Assembly: GCA_938029995.1 (NCBI GenBank)
Contig: CALHGI010000352.1
Coordinates: 1-5,092, forward strand
Reading direction: 5' to 3'
Origin: an uncultured cyanobacterium
GTDB taxonomy: Bacteria > Cyanobacteriota > Cyanobacteriia > Phormidesmidales > Phormidesmidaceae
DNA: 5,092 nt
Notes under the pieces: model-generated
Told to the model about the DNA's origin: nothing
Databases searched by the model: none
Seen by the model: only the letters and a program-made list of their open reading frames with translations
Program-made: the position numbers and the translations under genes
In this document: piece by piece, positions 1-5,092 of the stretch
How positions within the stretch are numbered: position 1 is the first letter of the stretch
How the letters are laid out: each line of letters begins with the position of its first letter

Positions 1-865
1 CAGAATTATCTGGAGCATTATCTGGAGCGGTGGCTGACGGATCGATGGGGGCGGCCATGGCCTCTAATGTCAGGGCTTCCGGTGGCACCACCGCAGCGGC
101 TTGGGTCCGACGCTCAGATAGGCGCGGTTCCCCTGCTAGGCGCGATTCCTCTGCATCGGCGGTCTCCCCGGACGGGGCTGCAGAAGAATCGGGTTTAGGA
201 ATAGACGGCGGCCGTGGGGGCAGCTCGATCATGGGTTGGGACTCTTTCTTTTTGGGGGTGACCAGCTCCTTGAGCCAGCCAGCAAAAATCCCGATGGCGG
301 CGACGGGGTTTGGTTTTTCTCGGGTGCGGTTTGATTTTTTTGGAGTAACGGTTTCTACGGGTGCGGCGGCTGTGGGCTCGTTTTTCTTATTTTCTGCCAC
401 GGCAGGGGGGGGAATGGCCGCAGGCACAACCATCTTGAGGGCAAATTCGTCCGCTTCAGGTTTGAGCAAGATGGGACTGTCCGGGTCCAGTTCCTGATCG
501 AGGACGTCCTCCACACCGTCTTCCACAAATTCATAATCCTTGGCCAGGGGACGGCTGCCATTAAACCGGCTGCGTTCAGACTTCCCTAGTCGAATGGGGG
601 TTTGCTGGGCCGCAGGGGTGGTTTCTCGACGTAGTAGCAGGGTTTGATACCCCAGCCACAGCAGCAGCCCCACCGAGGACGTCTGCCCCAGTAAAACAGC
701 CCCGTGCATCTGCCTAGCGCAATACCACAGCACCACGGCATAAAACATGCCGACACCGCTCCAAAAAAAGTCTGATCGACGATGGACCTCTGGTAGGATA
801 AAGGCCACCAAATAGAAGCCCAGGCTCCCCAGTCCAACTATTACGGCCAATAGATTTGCCAGCAT
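1..865 (-). CDS. ycf66: Ycf66-family membrane protein, C-terminus missing at the window edge
   Basis: The frame read from ATG 865-863 stays open for 288 codons to the left edge, so the C-terminus is missing. The N-terminus MLANLLAVIVGLGSLGFYLV begins a hydrophobic segment (about 4-24), followed by PEVHRRSDFFWSGVG, a second segment (about 38-50) and a third containing LLGQTSSVGLLLWLGYQTLLL-type sequence (about 56-78). From memory this matches cyanobacterial Ycf66 proteins; their function is unknown, with suggestions of a photosynthesis-related role. After the membrane part comes RRETTPAAQQTPIRLG, an acidic stretch (about 112-130) and a long Pro/Ala/Glu/Lys-rich, probably disordered tail that includes a hydrophobic patch AAIGIFAGWLKEL (189-201). 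Two GGAG motifs lie 9 and 3 bases upstream of the ATG. The gene is divergent from dapB. The family call rests on the N-terminal 80 residues; the tail is low complexity and would not identify it. Confidence 0.8.
   Translation of the reverse strand, partial: MLANLLAVIVGLGSLGFYLVAFILPEVHRRSDFFWSGVGMFYAVVLWYCARQMHGAVLLGQTSSVGLLLWLGYQTLLLRRETTPAAQQTPIRLGKSERSRFNGSRPLAKDYEFVEDGVEDVLDQELDPDSPILLKPEADEFALKMVVPAAIPPPAVAENKKNEPTAAAPVETVTPKKSNRTREKPNPVAAIGIFAGWLKELVTPKKKESQPMIELPPRPPSIPKPDSSAAPSGETADAEESRLAGEPRLSERRTQAAAVVPPEALTLEAMAAPIDPSATAPDNAPDNS
5..28. repeat. Exact tandem 12-mer in the Ycf66 tail
   Basis: ATTATCTGGAGC occurs twice in direct succession (5-16 and 17-28). It is in frame with the minus-strand gene and encodes APDN twice. 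The bases to the left do not continue the repeat. A length of four codons fits slippage in a disordered tail. Confidence 0.85.
119..154. repeat. Tandem 18-mer (16 of 18 identical) in the Ycf66 tail
   Basis: The 18 bases at 119-136 are followed immediately by a copy at 137-154 with two differences (positions 127/145 and 132/150). Read on the minus strand in the gene's frame they encode AEESRL then AGEPRL. The duplication is a multiple of three and keeps the frame open. Confidence 0.85.
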
Positions 866-954
866 CCACTCCGACTCCAGCGTACAGAGTTCATTATTAT
901 CGATAACCTCCGTAGTTGTAAGATATCTGACTGTACTCCCGTCCTGTAACCCTC
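866..954. promoter_or_regulatory. Divergent promoter region between ycf66 and dapB
   Basis: These 89 bases must carry the start signals for both neighbours if they are transcribed from here. On the minus strand GATAAT (901-896) is a fair -10 hexamer that would place a start about 24 bases before the ycf66 ATG, upstream of its GGAG motifs; I see no matching -35 at the usual distance. For dapB the best -10-like hexamer is TAAGAT (919-924), which is weak. The region contains the perfect palindromes TTATCGATAA (897-906) and AGATATCT (921-928). Promoter elements are inferred by eye only. Confidence 0.3.
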
Positions 955-1779
955 ATGAGTAATCAGCCCCAAATTCCAGTCGTGGTCAATGGTGCCATGG
1001 GCCGGATGGGCCGTGAAATTGTTAAAGCGATCGCAACTGCTGACGACATGAAACTAGTCGGGGCCATCGATCGCAACCTCGACGCCATCGGTGAAGACAT
1101 TGGTGAAATTGCAGGCTGTGGCCCCCTCGAAGTTCCCGTAACCAACGACCTAGAAGCCACCCTGGTCATGGCCCAGAGTGAGGGCAACGCGGTGATGGTG
1201 GATGTTACCCACCCGGCCAAAATCTATGAGCAAGTGCGGGCGGCCATCGCCTACGGTGTCCGCCCCGTCGTGGGGACCACCGGTTTAACCCCCGACCAAA
1301 TCATTCAACTGGCAGAATTCGCAGAAAAAGCCAGCGTGGGCTGTTTGATCATTCCCAACTTTGCCATCGGCGTAATTTTGATGCAGCAAGCGGCCCTCAA
1401 GGCCGCTGAATATTTTGACCATGTGGAAATCATTGAGCTGCACCACAACCGTAAGGCGGATGCCCCCAGCGGCACAGCCGTTAAAACCGCCCAGATGCTC
1501 CAGGAGGTAAAACCGTCCTTTAACCCTCCCCAGGTGGAAGAAACCGAAACATTAAAAGGTTCACGGGGCGGTACTACGGCCGAGGGCATCAACATCCACA
1601 GCATTCGACTACCGGGGTTAGTGGCCCACCAGGAAGTGATGTTTGGTGCTGCGGGCCAGGTATATACCTTGCGCCACGATGCCATGGACCGGGTGTGTTT
1701 TATGCCCGGTGTGCTGCTTAGCATCCGCAAAGTATTGCCCCTGAAGTCCCTGTTGTATGGCCTAGACAAGATCCTCTGA
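955..1779 (+). CDS. dapB: 4-hydroxy-tetrahydrodipicolinate reductase (DapB)
   Basis: DapB uses NAD(P)H to reduce the product of DapA to tetrahydrodipicolinate in the cytoplasm, on the route to diaminopimelate for peptidoglycan and to lysine. The 274 residues match the usual length. The N-terminal Rossmann domain shows the dinucleotide loop [10 protein letters not shown] (13-22) and the VVGTTG motif (105-110). The tetramerisation and substrate domain carries [15 protein letters not shown] (161-175), the family signature; by analogy with E. coli, H163 is the catalytic base or acid and K167 binds substrate. [18 protein letters not shown] (204-221) and a C-terminal return to the Rossmann fold also fit. 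ATG 955 is chosen because it sits 12 codons before the glycine loop and an in-frame stop lies at 928-930 with no other ATG, GTG or TTG between. No Shine-Dalgarno sequence is visible, which is common in cyanobacteria. The gene is complete and appears intact. Confidence 0.97.
   Translation: MSNQPQIPVVVNGAMGRMGREIVKAIATADDMKLVGAIDRNLDAIGEDIGEIAGCGPLEVPVTNDLEATLVMAQSEGNAVMVDVTHPAKIYEQVRAAIAYGVRPVVGTTGLTPDQIIQLAEFAEKASVGCLIIPNFAIGVILMQQAALKAAEYFDHVEIIELHHNRKADAPSGTAVKTAQMLQEVKPSFNPPQVEETETLKGSRGGTTAEGINIHSIRLPGLVAHQEVMFGAAGQVYTLRHDAMDRVCFMPGVLLSIRKVLPLKSLLYGLDKIL
1027..1034. repeat. HIP1 octamer GCGATCGC
   Basis: This is an exact copy of the highly iterated palindrome of cyanobacterial genomes, lying inside dapB where it supplies part of the codons for Lys-Ala-Ile-Ala. 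It is useful mainly as a taxonomic hint. Confidence 0.85.
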
Positions 1780-1806
1780 TTAATCAATTTAATCAACGGA
1801 TTAATC
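1778..1806. terminator. Possible weak bidirectional hairpin between the dapB and pyrD stops
   Basis: The palindrome GATTAATC occurs at 1778-1785 and again at 1799-1806, so the two copies can pair as an 8-base stem with a 13-base loop on either strand. The first copy includes the last two bases of the dapB stop codon TGA; the second contains the pyrD stop TAA on the minus strand. The stem is AT-rich and has no clear U-tract, so a classical intrinsic terminator is doubtful. The convergent position is the main argument for a termination role. Confidence 0.3.
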
Positions 1807-2967
1807 CACATCCACACCAATGGCAGCTTGAATATTGTCCAGACCATGGTCGTCGAGCTTGGTCAAAAGCCCTTTGAGGATATTTTTGACCATCCATGGA
1901 CCTTCATAGATCCAACCGGTGTACACCTGCAATAGGGAGGCCCCCGCAGTGATTTTGGCCCAGGCGTCGTCAGCGGTAAAAATGCCGCCTACGCCCACAA
2001 TGGGCAGCTGTCCGTTAGTCTTTTGATAAATGTAGCGAATCACCTCGGTGGAACGCTGTCGTACCGGCGCGCCACTGATTCCCCCCGCTTCCTCCGTCAC
2101 TAAGTTGCCAGTCCGATCTAAACGCTTAGTGACTAGGTGTTTTTTAGCAATGGTGGTGTTGGTGGCAATAATCCCGGCTAAATTATGCTGCTGAGCCAGC
2201 TCCAAAATATCGTCAATGTCTTCCCACACTAGATCTGGGGCGATTTTGATCAGCAATGGCTTGTGGTTGATGTTGGCGGTTTGTAAGCCAGCCAAAATGG
2301 GTTCTAGTTGGGAACGGGCCTGGAGCGATCGCAACCCCGGCGTATTGGGGGACGACACATTCACCACAAAGTAGCTACCCATATCCCGCAACCGCTGGAA
2401 ACTTTGCAAATAGTCAGCGGCCGCATCTTCCAAGGGAGTCACCTTAGACTTACCCAGATTGATCCCCCTAGGGAATTCTGGGGACAAGGGCCGTTGGCTG
2501 AGGCGTTCCACCAGGGCAGACGACCCCCGATTATTAAACCCCATGCGATTCAGGGCTGCCTGGTCCTGGGGCAAACGAAATAAGCGCGGTTGAGGATTTC
2601 CCGGCTGACCATGGCAGGTGACCGTACCCAACTCAGCAAACCCAAACCCCATCAAGGGCCAACAGTCAGCAGCAATACCGTCCTTATCAAAACCAGCAGC
2701 TAATCCTAAGGGATTGCTAAATGATTGGTGCCAAAGGGTTTGACTGAGGCGTGGTGACTCCACCTGGCAGCTGTTTTGACACCAAGCCTGGGCAAAGCGA
2801 CGGGCTGGCTGGCTCCAATATGGAGCCGTTGTCGGAGGCTGAGCGATCCAAGCCAGTGCCTGCAATGTCTGCTGATGTACCGTTTCCGGATCAGCCCCAA
2901 AACGCTGAAACAGAAGCGGTAGCACACTAAATCTATAAACATCCTGCAGCACAGGCACAGTCCCCAC
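1801..2967 (-). CDS. pyrD: Dihydroorotate dehydrogenase (quinone), type 2
   Basis: This FMN enzyme oxidises dihydroorotate to orotate in pyrimidine synthesis and passes electrons to membrane quinone. The 388 residues are longer than the 336 of E. coli PyrD, mainly from extra N-terminal and C-terminal sequence. The amphipathic N-terminus (VLPLLFQRF, 15-23, then helix to about 42) matches the membrane-docking domain of type 2 enzymes. Family motifs in order: NPLGLAAGFDKDG (85-97), LGTVT (113-117), NRMGFNNRG (140-148), NVSSPNTPGLRSLQ (203-216) in which S206 aligns with the catalytic Ser175 of E. coli, KIAPD (241-245), ATNTT (268-272), GGISGAP (295-301), VGVGGI (324-329) and QVYTG (347-351). The serine base and N-terminal extension separate it from soluble class 1 enzymes, which use cysteine. 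The start is GTG 2967: an in-frame stop lies at 2973-2971, and AGGA is well placed upstream. Other in-frame GTG codons at 2958 and 2952 are less well spaced from it. The gene converges on dapB. Confidence 0.97.
   Translation of the reverse strand: MGTVPVLQDVYRFSVLPLLFQRFGADPETVHQQTLQALAWIAQPPTTAPYWSQPARRFAQAWCQNSCQVESPRLSQTLWHQSFSNPLGLAAGFDKDGIAADCWPLMGFGFAELGTVTCHGQPGNPQPRLFRLPQDQAALNRMGFNNRGSSALVERLSQRPLSPEFPRGINLGKSKVTPLEDAAADYLQSFQRLRDMGSYFVVNVSSPNTPGLRSLQARSQLEPILAGLQTANINHKPLLIKIAPDLVWEDIDDILELAQQHNLAGIIATNTTIAKKHLVTKRLDRTGNLVTEEAGGISGAPVRQRSTEVIRYIYQKTNGQLPIVGVGGIFTADDAWAKITAGASLLQVYTGWIYEGPWMVKNILKGLLTKLDDHGLDNIQAAIGVDVD
2325..2332. repeat. HIP1 octamer GCGATCGC
   Basis: This is a second exact HIP1 copy, inside pyrD just before the region encoding the SSPNTPGLR active-site loop. 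Like the copy in dapB it lies in coding sequence in the chromosomal pattern seen in many cyanobacteria. Confidence 0.85.
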
Positions 2968-2973
2968 AAATCA

Positions 2974-2977
2974 TCCT
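2974..2977 (-). promoter_or_regulatory. Ribosome binding site deciding the pyrD GTG start
   Basis: On the minus strand AGGA stands six bases before GTG 2967. This spacing is typical, while the alternative GTG codons at 2958 and 2952 would be 15 and 21 bases away. It supports the longest reading frame. Confidence 0.6.
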
Positions 2978-2985
2978 GTGGATTG

Positions 2986-3071
2986 TATCGTTCTACTTGA
3001 GCCCCTTATGCAGCACATGACTGATTTGATCGGGCTGATTTGATGGGGGGAGGCCATTCGCTGGAACGATA
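2986..3071. repeat. Inverted repeat with long loop upstream of pyrD
   Basis: TATCGTTC (2986-2993) is matched by its reverse complement GAACGATA (3064-3071). In plus-strand RNA the pairing extends to ten pairs with one G-U. The 66-base interior contains the tandem 14-mer. The left arm overlaps the candidate pyrD -10. It could be a folded leader, a small RNA or chance; an 8-base match over this distance is not strong by itself. Confidence 0.35.
3021..3048. repeat. Tandem 14-mer (13 of 14 identical)
   Basis: CTGATTTGATCGGG (3021-3034) is followed directly by CTGATTTGATGGGG (3035-3048). The copies differ only at the 11th base. The repeat is noncoding and lies about 55 to 80 bases upstream of the pyrD start, where a regulator site or a simple slippage duplication are both possible. 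Confidence 0.8.
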
Positions 3072-3271
3072 GCTGATATAAATATGTAACCCACGTACCC
3101 CATGATTTTTAGTCGTCTAGTATAAAAACCATGGGAACCAATTTCTACGGCCCTGAGGTGAGGCCATGGAGGATATCTTACTTAAGCTATAAAGTCCCCA
3201 AACGAAGCGTTAAATTAGCCCTATTCCCAACAGTTGCCGCAGATCAGGATAATTTAGATAGCTAGGCTAGA

Positions 3272-3291
3272 TTACATTAAGTTACATTTAA
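3272..3291. repeat. AT-rich imperfect tandem 10-mer
   Basis: TTACATTAAG (3272-3281) is followed by TTACATTTAA (3282-3291). The two share the first seven bases and the core TTAA recurs 11 bases apart, about one helical turn. It lies 71 to 90 bases before the GAF start codon. Confidence 0.55.
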
Positions 3292-3336
3292 ACCGTTTTA
3301 CCAATTTAGATTTAAATCGTCTTCTCCAGACACTAG

Positions 3337-3360
3337 TCTGAGTTCCAAAATCTGAGTTCC
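3337..3360. repeat. Perfect 10-base direct repeat next to the GAF start codon
   Basis: TCTGAGTTCC occurs at 3337-3346 and 3351-3360, separated by AAAA. The second copy ends one base before ATG 3362, so it occupies the place of the ribosome binding site; its GAG (3354-3356) is five bases from the ATG and is the only Shine-Dalgarno-like element present. Confidence 0.85.
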
Positions 3361-3361
3361 T

Positions 3362-5092
3362 ATGGTCAGCCCCGTACCCCCAACGACGTGTGAACAACAT
3401 TTGGCCAATTTGGGCCAGGTTCTCAAAACCGTATGGGAACAGGAAACAGTCGATGGCCAACTCAAGGAGATTGCTGCATACATGCAGCAGCTCTATAGCC
3501 ACAATCTGACCTGGATTGGCCTCTATGATCCAGATGAACAGAGTTTGAACACTCAAACCGCCGTTTTGACCAACGGAAAAAATTTTTTATGGCAAAAGAT
3601 CACCCTGCAGCAGGATGATGCAATTCAGCAGGTGATCGAGCGGGGGGTTCCGGCCGCCGTCTACGACCTCCAAACATCCCATCGCGCAGGGGAATGGAAA
3701 GAGATTGCTAAGCGTCTGGAAATACACGACGCCCTTATTTTTCCCATTCAACGACAGCAGGAATGTCTAGGCATAGTGCTGTTAGGGACAGCACGCCGGG
3801 GCGCATCCTTAAAGTCCGGAGTGCAAAAGAAAACGTTCTCCATCTTGGTCACCACCCTTGCGACCATTCTGCATCGATACCGGCAGGACTATTACCTCCA
3901 GATCGAAAAACGCCCATCCCAGCCCTTTTTCCAGCTACTGGCCAAACTAGAAACCATTCAAGAGCTAGAACCTAGGCTGCAGGAAATTGTCGATGCGACC
4001 CATCGATTTGTCGGAGCGAATCGTACCCGCGCCTATTGGTTTGAACCACAACAACGCTTTTTCTGGCACCGGGTCGCCAACGGGGGGCACAATCGCCATG
4101 CCTACACAACCCAATCACCGGCCCTATCCCAACTGTCGGCCAGTGGTTACCAAGAGTTTTACCAAACCCTATCCTGTGGGGATGTCATCGTCATTGGTGA
4201 GGACAGCTGCTCCCACACCGAAGCGGTCATCGAACCCCTAAGGATGGCGTTTGAAAAACCCTCACTGATGGTGGCCCCGATTTTAATGCAGGGAGACTTG
4301 CTAGGGTTTTTAATCGTGGAAGCGACCCAACCCCGCGAATGGAGCGTGCCAGAAAAACGATATCTGACGGCAGCCGCTCAAGTGGTTAGCTTGGGGATGC
4401 CCATATCAGCACTACAGGAGCGGGTGGCAGACCTAGAAGCCAACCATCAGATTTCCGTAGGCTTAGCCCAAAGCATTCATGGGGATCGCGACTGGCAGTC
4501 AGTGATGGCGCAATGTGCGGAGCAGCTCATTGCCACCCTCGAAATCGATAGCCTGCTGGTGCTGATTCCCGATTTGGAATGTGGTGGCTTTGAAGTGGGC
4601 TACCAGCACCACAGCACCAATAGTAAACCGGCCCAAGATACCTGGTGCTCTCTCCACGATATTGATTGGCAGCTGTTATCGCGCCAAACAGATCCCGTCT
4701 GTATCGAAAATTTGGAGAGTGACCTCAAACTCAGGGCATGGCACCCCCTGTTTTTGCAGATGGGGATGCAGGCAGTCATGGCCTATAACCTTTCCCCTGG
4801 TCAAGCGCCAGAGGGTGTGCTGGTGGTGACCGACACCAATGGCCGACGGTGGAACCAAGCAGAGCAAGATCTGCTGCAGTCGGTGGGGCGGCAAATTGGA
4901 TTAGTGCTCCATCAATGGTCGTTACAGCGCCAGGCCCAGCAGCAGTCCCAAATGCATGACACCATGCAGTGGGGATTGCGCAATCTACAGCGAACCTTTG
5001 ATGTCACTCAGCTAGAGCAGGCCGCCGCCCACCACATTAGCCAACTGCTGCGTCTGCCCCTAGTGGCCCTGATCGTTTGGGAAAACGATCAA
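3362..5092 (+). CDS. Multi-GAF-domain sensory protein, C-terminus missing at the window edge
   Basis: The frame is open for 577 codons to the right edge. ATG 3362 is the first possible start because an in-frame stop lies at 3353-3355. I see three GAF-like domains: about 12-175 (LTWIGLYDPD at 49-58; LIFPIQRQQECLGIVLLGT at 125-143), about 195-350 (AYWFEPQ at 224-230; MVAPILMQGDLLGFLIVEA at 303-321) and about 365-520 (DSLLVLIPDLE at 396-406; EGVLVVTD at 484-491, then WNQAEQDLL). A fourth begins near 543 and is cut off. A short coiled-coil-like linker lies at about 350-362. There is no signal peptide or membrane segment, so it should be cytoplasmic. GAF domains bind small ligands or mediate dimer signalling. 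No phytochrome-type chromophore Cys-His pair is evident, so bilin binding is unlikely. Cyanobacterial proteins with this build often end in a histidine kinase or cyclase, but no output domain is visible here. Confidence 0.85.
   Translation, partial: MVSPVPPTTCEQHLANLGQVLKTVWEQETVDGQLKEIAAYMQQLYSHNLTWIGLYDPDEQSLNTQTAVLTNGKNFLWQKITLQQDDAIQQVIERGVPAAVYDLQTSHRAGEWKEIAKRLEIHDALIFPIQRQQECLGIVLLGTARRGASLKSGVQKKTFSILVTTLATILHRYRQDYYLQIEKRPSQPFFQLLAKLETIQELEPRLQEIVDATHRFVGANRTRAYWFEPQQRFFWHRVANGGHNRHAYTTQSPALSQLSASGYQEFYQTLSCGDVIVIGEDSCSHTEAVIEPLRMAFEKPSLMVAPILMQGDLLGFLIVEATQPREWSVPEKRYLTAAAQVVSLGMPISALQERVADLEANHQISVGLAQSIHGDRDWQSVMAQCAEQLIATLEIDSLLVLIPDLECGGFEVGYQHHSTNSKPAQDTWCSLHDIDWQLLSRQTDPVCIENLESDLKLRAWHPLFLQMGMQAVMAYNLSPGQAPEGVLVVTDTNGRRWNQAEQDLLQSVGRQIGLVLHQWSLQRQAQQQSQMHDTMQWGLRNLQRTFDVTQLEQAAAHHISQLLRLPLVALIVWENDQ
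3472..3489. repeat. Inverted repeat inside the first GAF domain coding region
   Basis: TGCTGCAT (3472-3479) and ATGCAGCA (3482-3489) are perfect reverse complements around a two-base centre. The site is within codons 37-43 of the GAF gene, encoding part of an AAYMQQ helix. The coding constraint explains it adequately, though the symmetry could also be a dimeric protein site. Confidence 0.5.

Larger units (their letters stand above)
2968..3361. other. Divergent intergenic region between pyrD and the GAF gene
   Basis: I recognise no gene in these 394 bases. For pyrD a minus-strand TACAAT (2987-2982) resembles a -10 but would leave a leader of only about eight bases. For the GAF gene TATAAA occurs at 3077-3082 and 3121-3126, neither with a good -35; either would give a leader of more than 200 bases. 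The stretch contains a tandem 14-mer (3021-3048), an inverted repeat (2986-2995 with 3062-3071), two CCATGG palindromes (3129-3134, 3164-3169), a strong ribosome-binding-like GAGGTGA (3155-3161) before an 8-codon frame, an unsupported 44-codon frame (3131-3265), and two sets of 10-base direct repeats (3272-3291, 3337-3360). The right half is clearly AT-richer than the flanking genes. Regulatory function is inferred from position only. Confidence 0.7.

Noticed and set aside
30..497. Plus-strand 155-codon frame, Ser/Gly/Ala-rich
   Set aside because: It is antisense to the Ycf66 tail, has no recognisable domain, and its composition mirrors the Pro/Glu/Ala-rich codons on the other strand.
586..837. 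Minus-strand 83-codon frame beginning MDWGAW
   Set aside because: It is out of frame with the Ycf66 reading that starts at 865, which is continuous and has the recognisable N-terminus; this is a shadow in the shifted frame.
1305..1847. Minus-strand 180-codon frame across the end of dapB and the dapB/pyrD junction
   Set aside because: It lies antisense to conserved DapB motifs and overlaps the end of pyrD; no family resemblance or ribosome binding site was seen.
2706..2969. Minus-strand 87-codon frame overlapping the pyrD start, beginning with TTG
   Set aside because: It is one frame away from pyrD, whose conserved motifs are in the frame starting at GTG 2967.
2993..3103. Minus-strand 36-codon frame beginning MGYVGYIFISAIVP upstream of pyrD
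   Set aside because: It has no ribosome binding site, contains the tandem 14-mer as coding sequence, and is of a length expected by chance.
3276..3294. Possible Pho box upstream of the GAF gene
   Set aside because: Only the TTAA cores agree; the flanking pyrimidines of the known 8-base consensus are missing in both copies.
3272..3556. Minus-strand 94-codon frame opposite the GAF gene start
   Set aside because: Two thirds of it is antisense to the first GAF domain and it has no recognisable motif.
4196..4233. Cys-Ser-His (residues 283-285) in the second GAF domain as a possible bilin attachment site
   Set aside because: The surrounding residues do not match phytochrome or cyanobacteriochrome chromophore motifs, and the position in the domain is not convincing.

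Overview
This window looks like a piece of a cyanobacterial chromosome with moderate, balanced base composition. The evidence is a Ycf66-family gene (a family known from cyanobacteria and plastids), two exact copies of the HIP1 octamer GCGATCGC that is over-represented in many cyanobacterial genomes, and a multi-GAF signalling protein of a style common in that phylum. I cannot name the genus. I see no insertion sequence, CRISPR array, tRNA, rRNA or integration scar.

Layout. Positions 1-865 on the minus strand hold most of a Ycf66-family membrane protein whose C-terminus lies beyond the left edge. An 89-base divergent intergenic region follows. dapB (955-1779, plus strand) encodes 4-hydroxy-tetrahydrodipicolinate reductase of the lysine/diaminopimelate pathway and is complete. 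It converges, with only 21 bases between the stop codons, on a complete pyrD (1801-2967, minus strand), the quinone-linked type 2 dihydroorotate dehydrogenase of pyrimidine synthesis. A 394-base gap (2968-3361) holds several short repeats and two weak small reading frames but no gene I can recognise. From 3362 to the right edge, on the plus strand, runs a multi-GAF-domain sensory protein: three GAF domains and the start of a fourth are present, and any output domain is beyond the window.

The genes alternate in orientation, so none is in an operon with another inside this window. dapB and pyrD are unrelated housekeeping enzymes, and I infer no shared pathway with the GAF protein or Ycf66. I found no convincing new biological system. 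The points most worth a second look are the pyrD/GAF intergenic region (perfect 10-base direct repeats ending one base before the GAF start codon, a near-consensus ribosome binding site before an 8-codon reading frame, and a tandem 14-mer inside an inverted repeat) and the in-frame micro-duplications in the Ycf66 tail.
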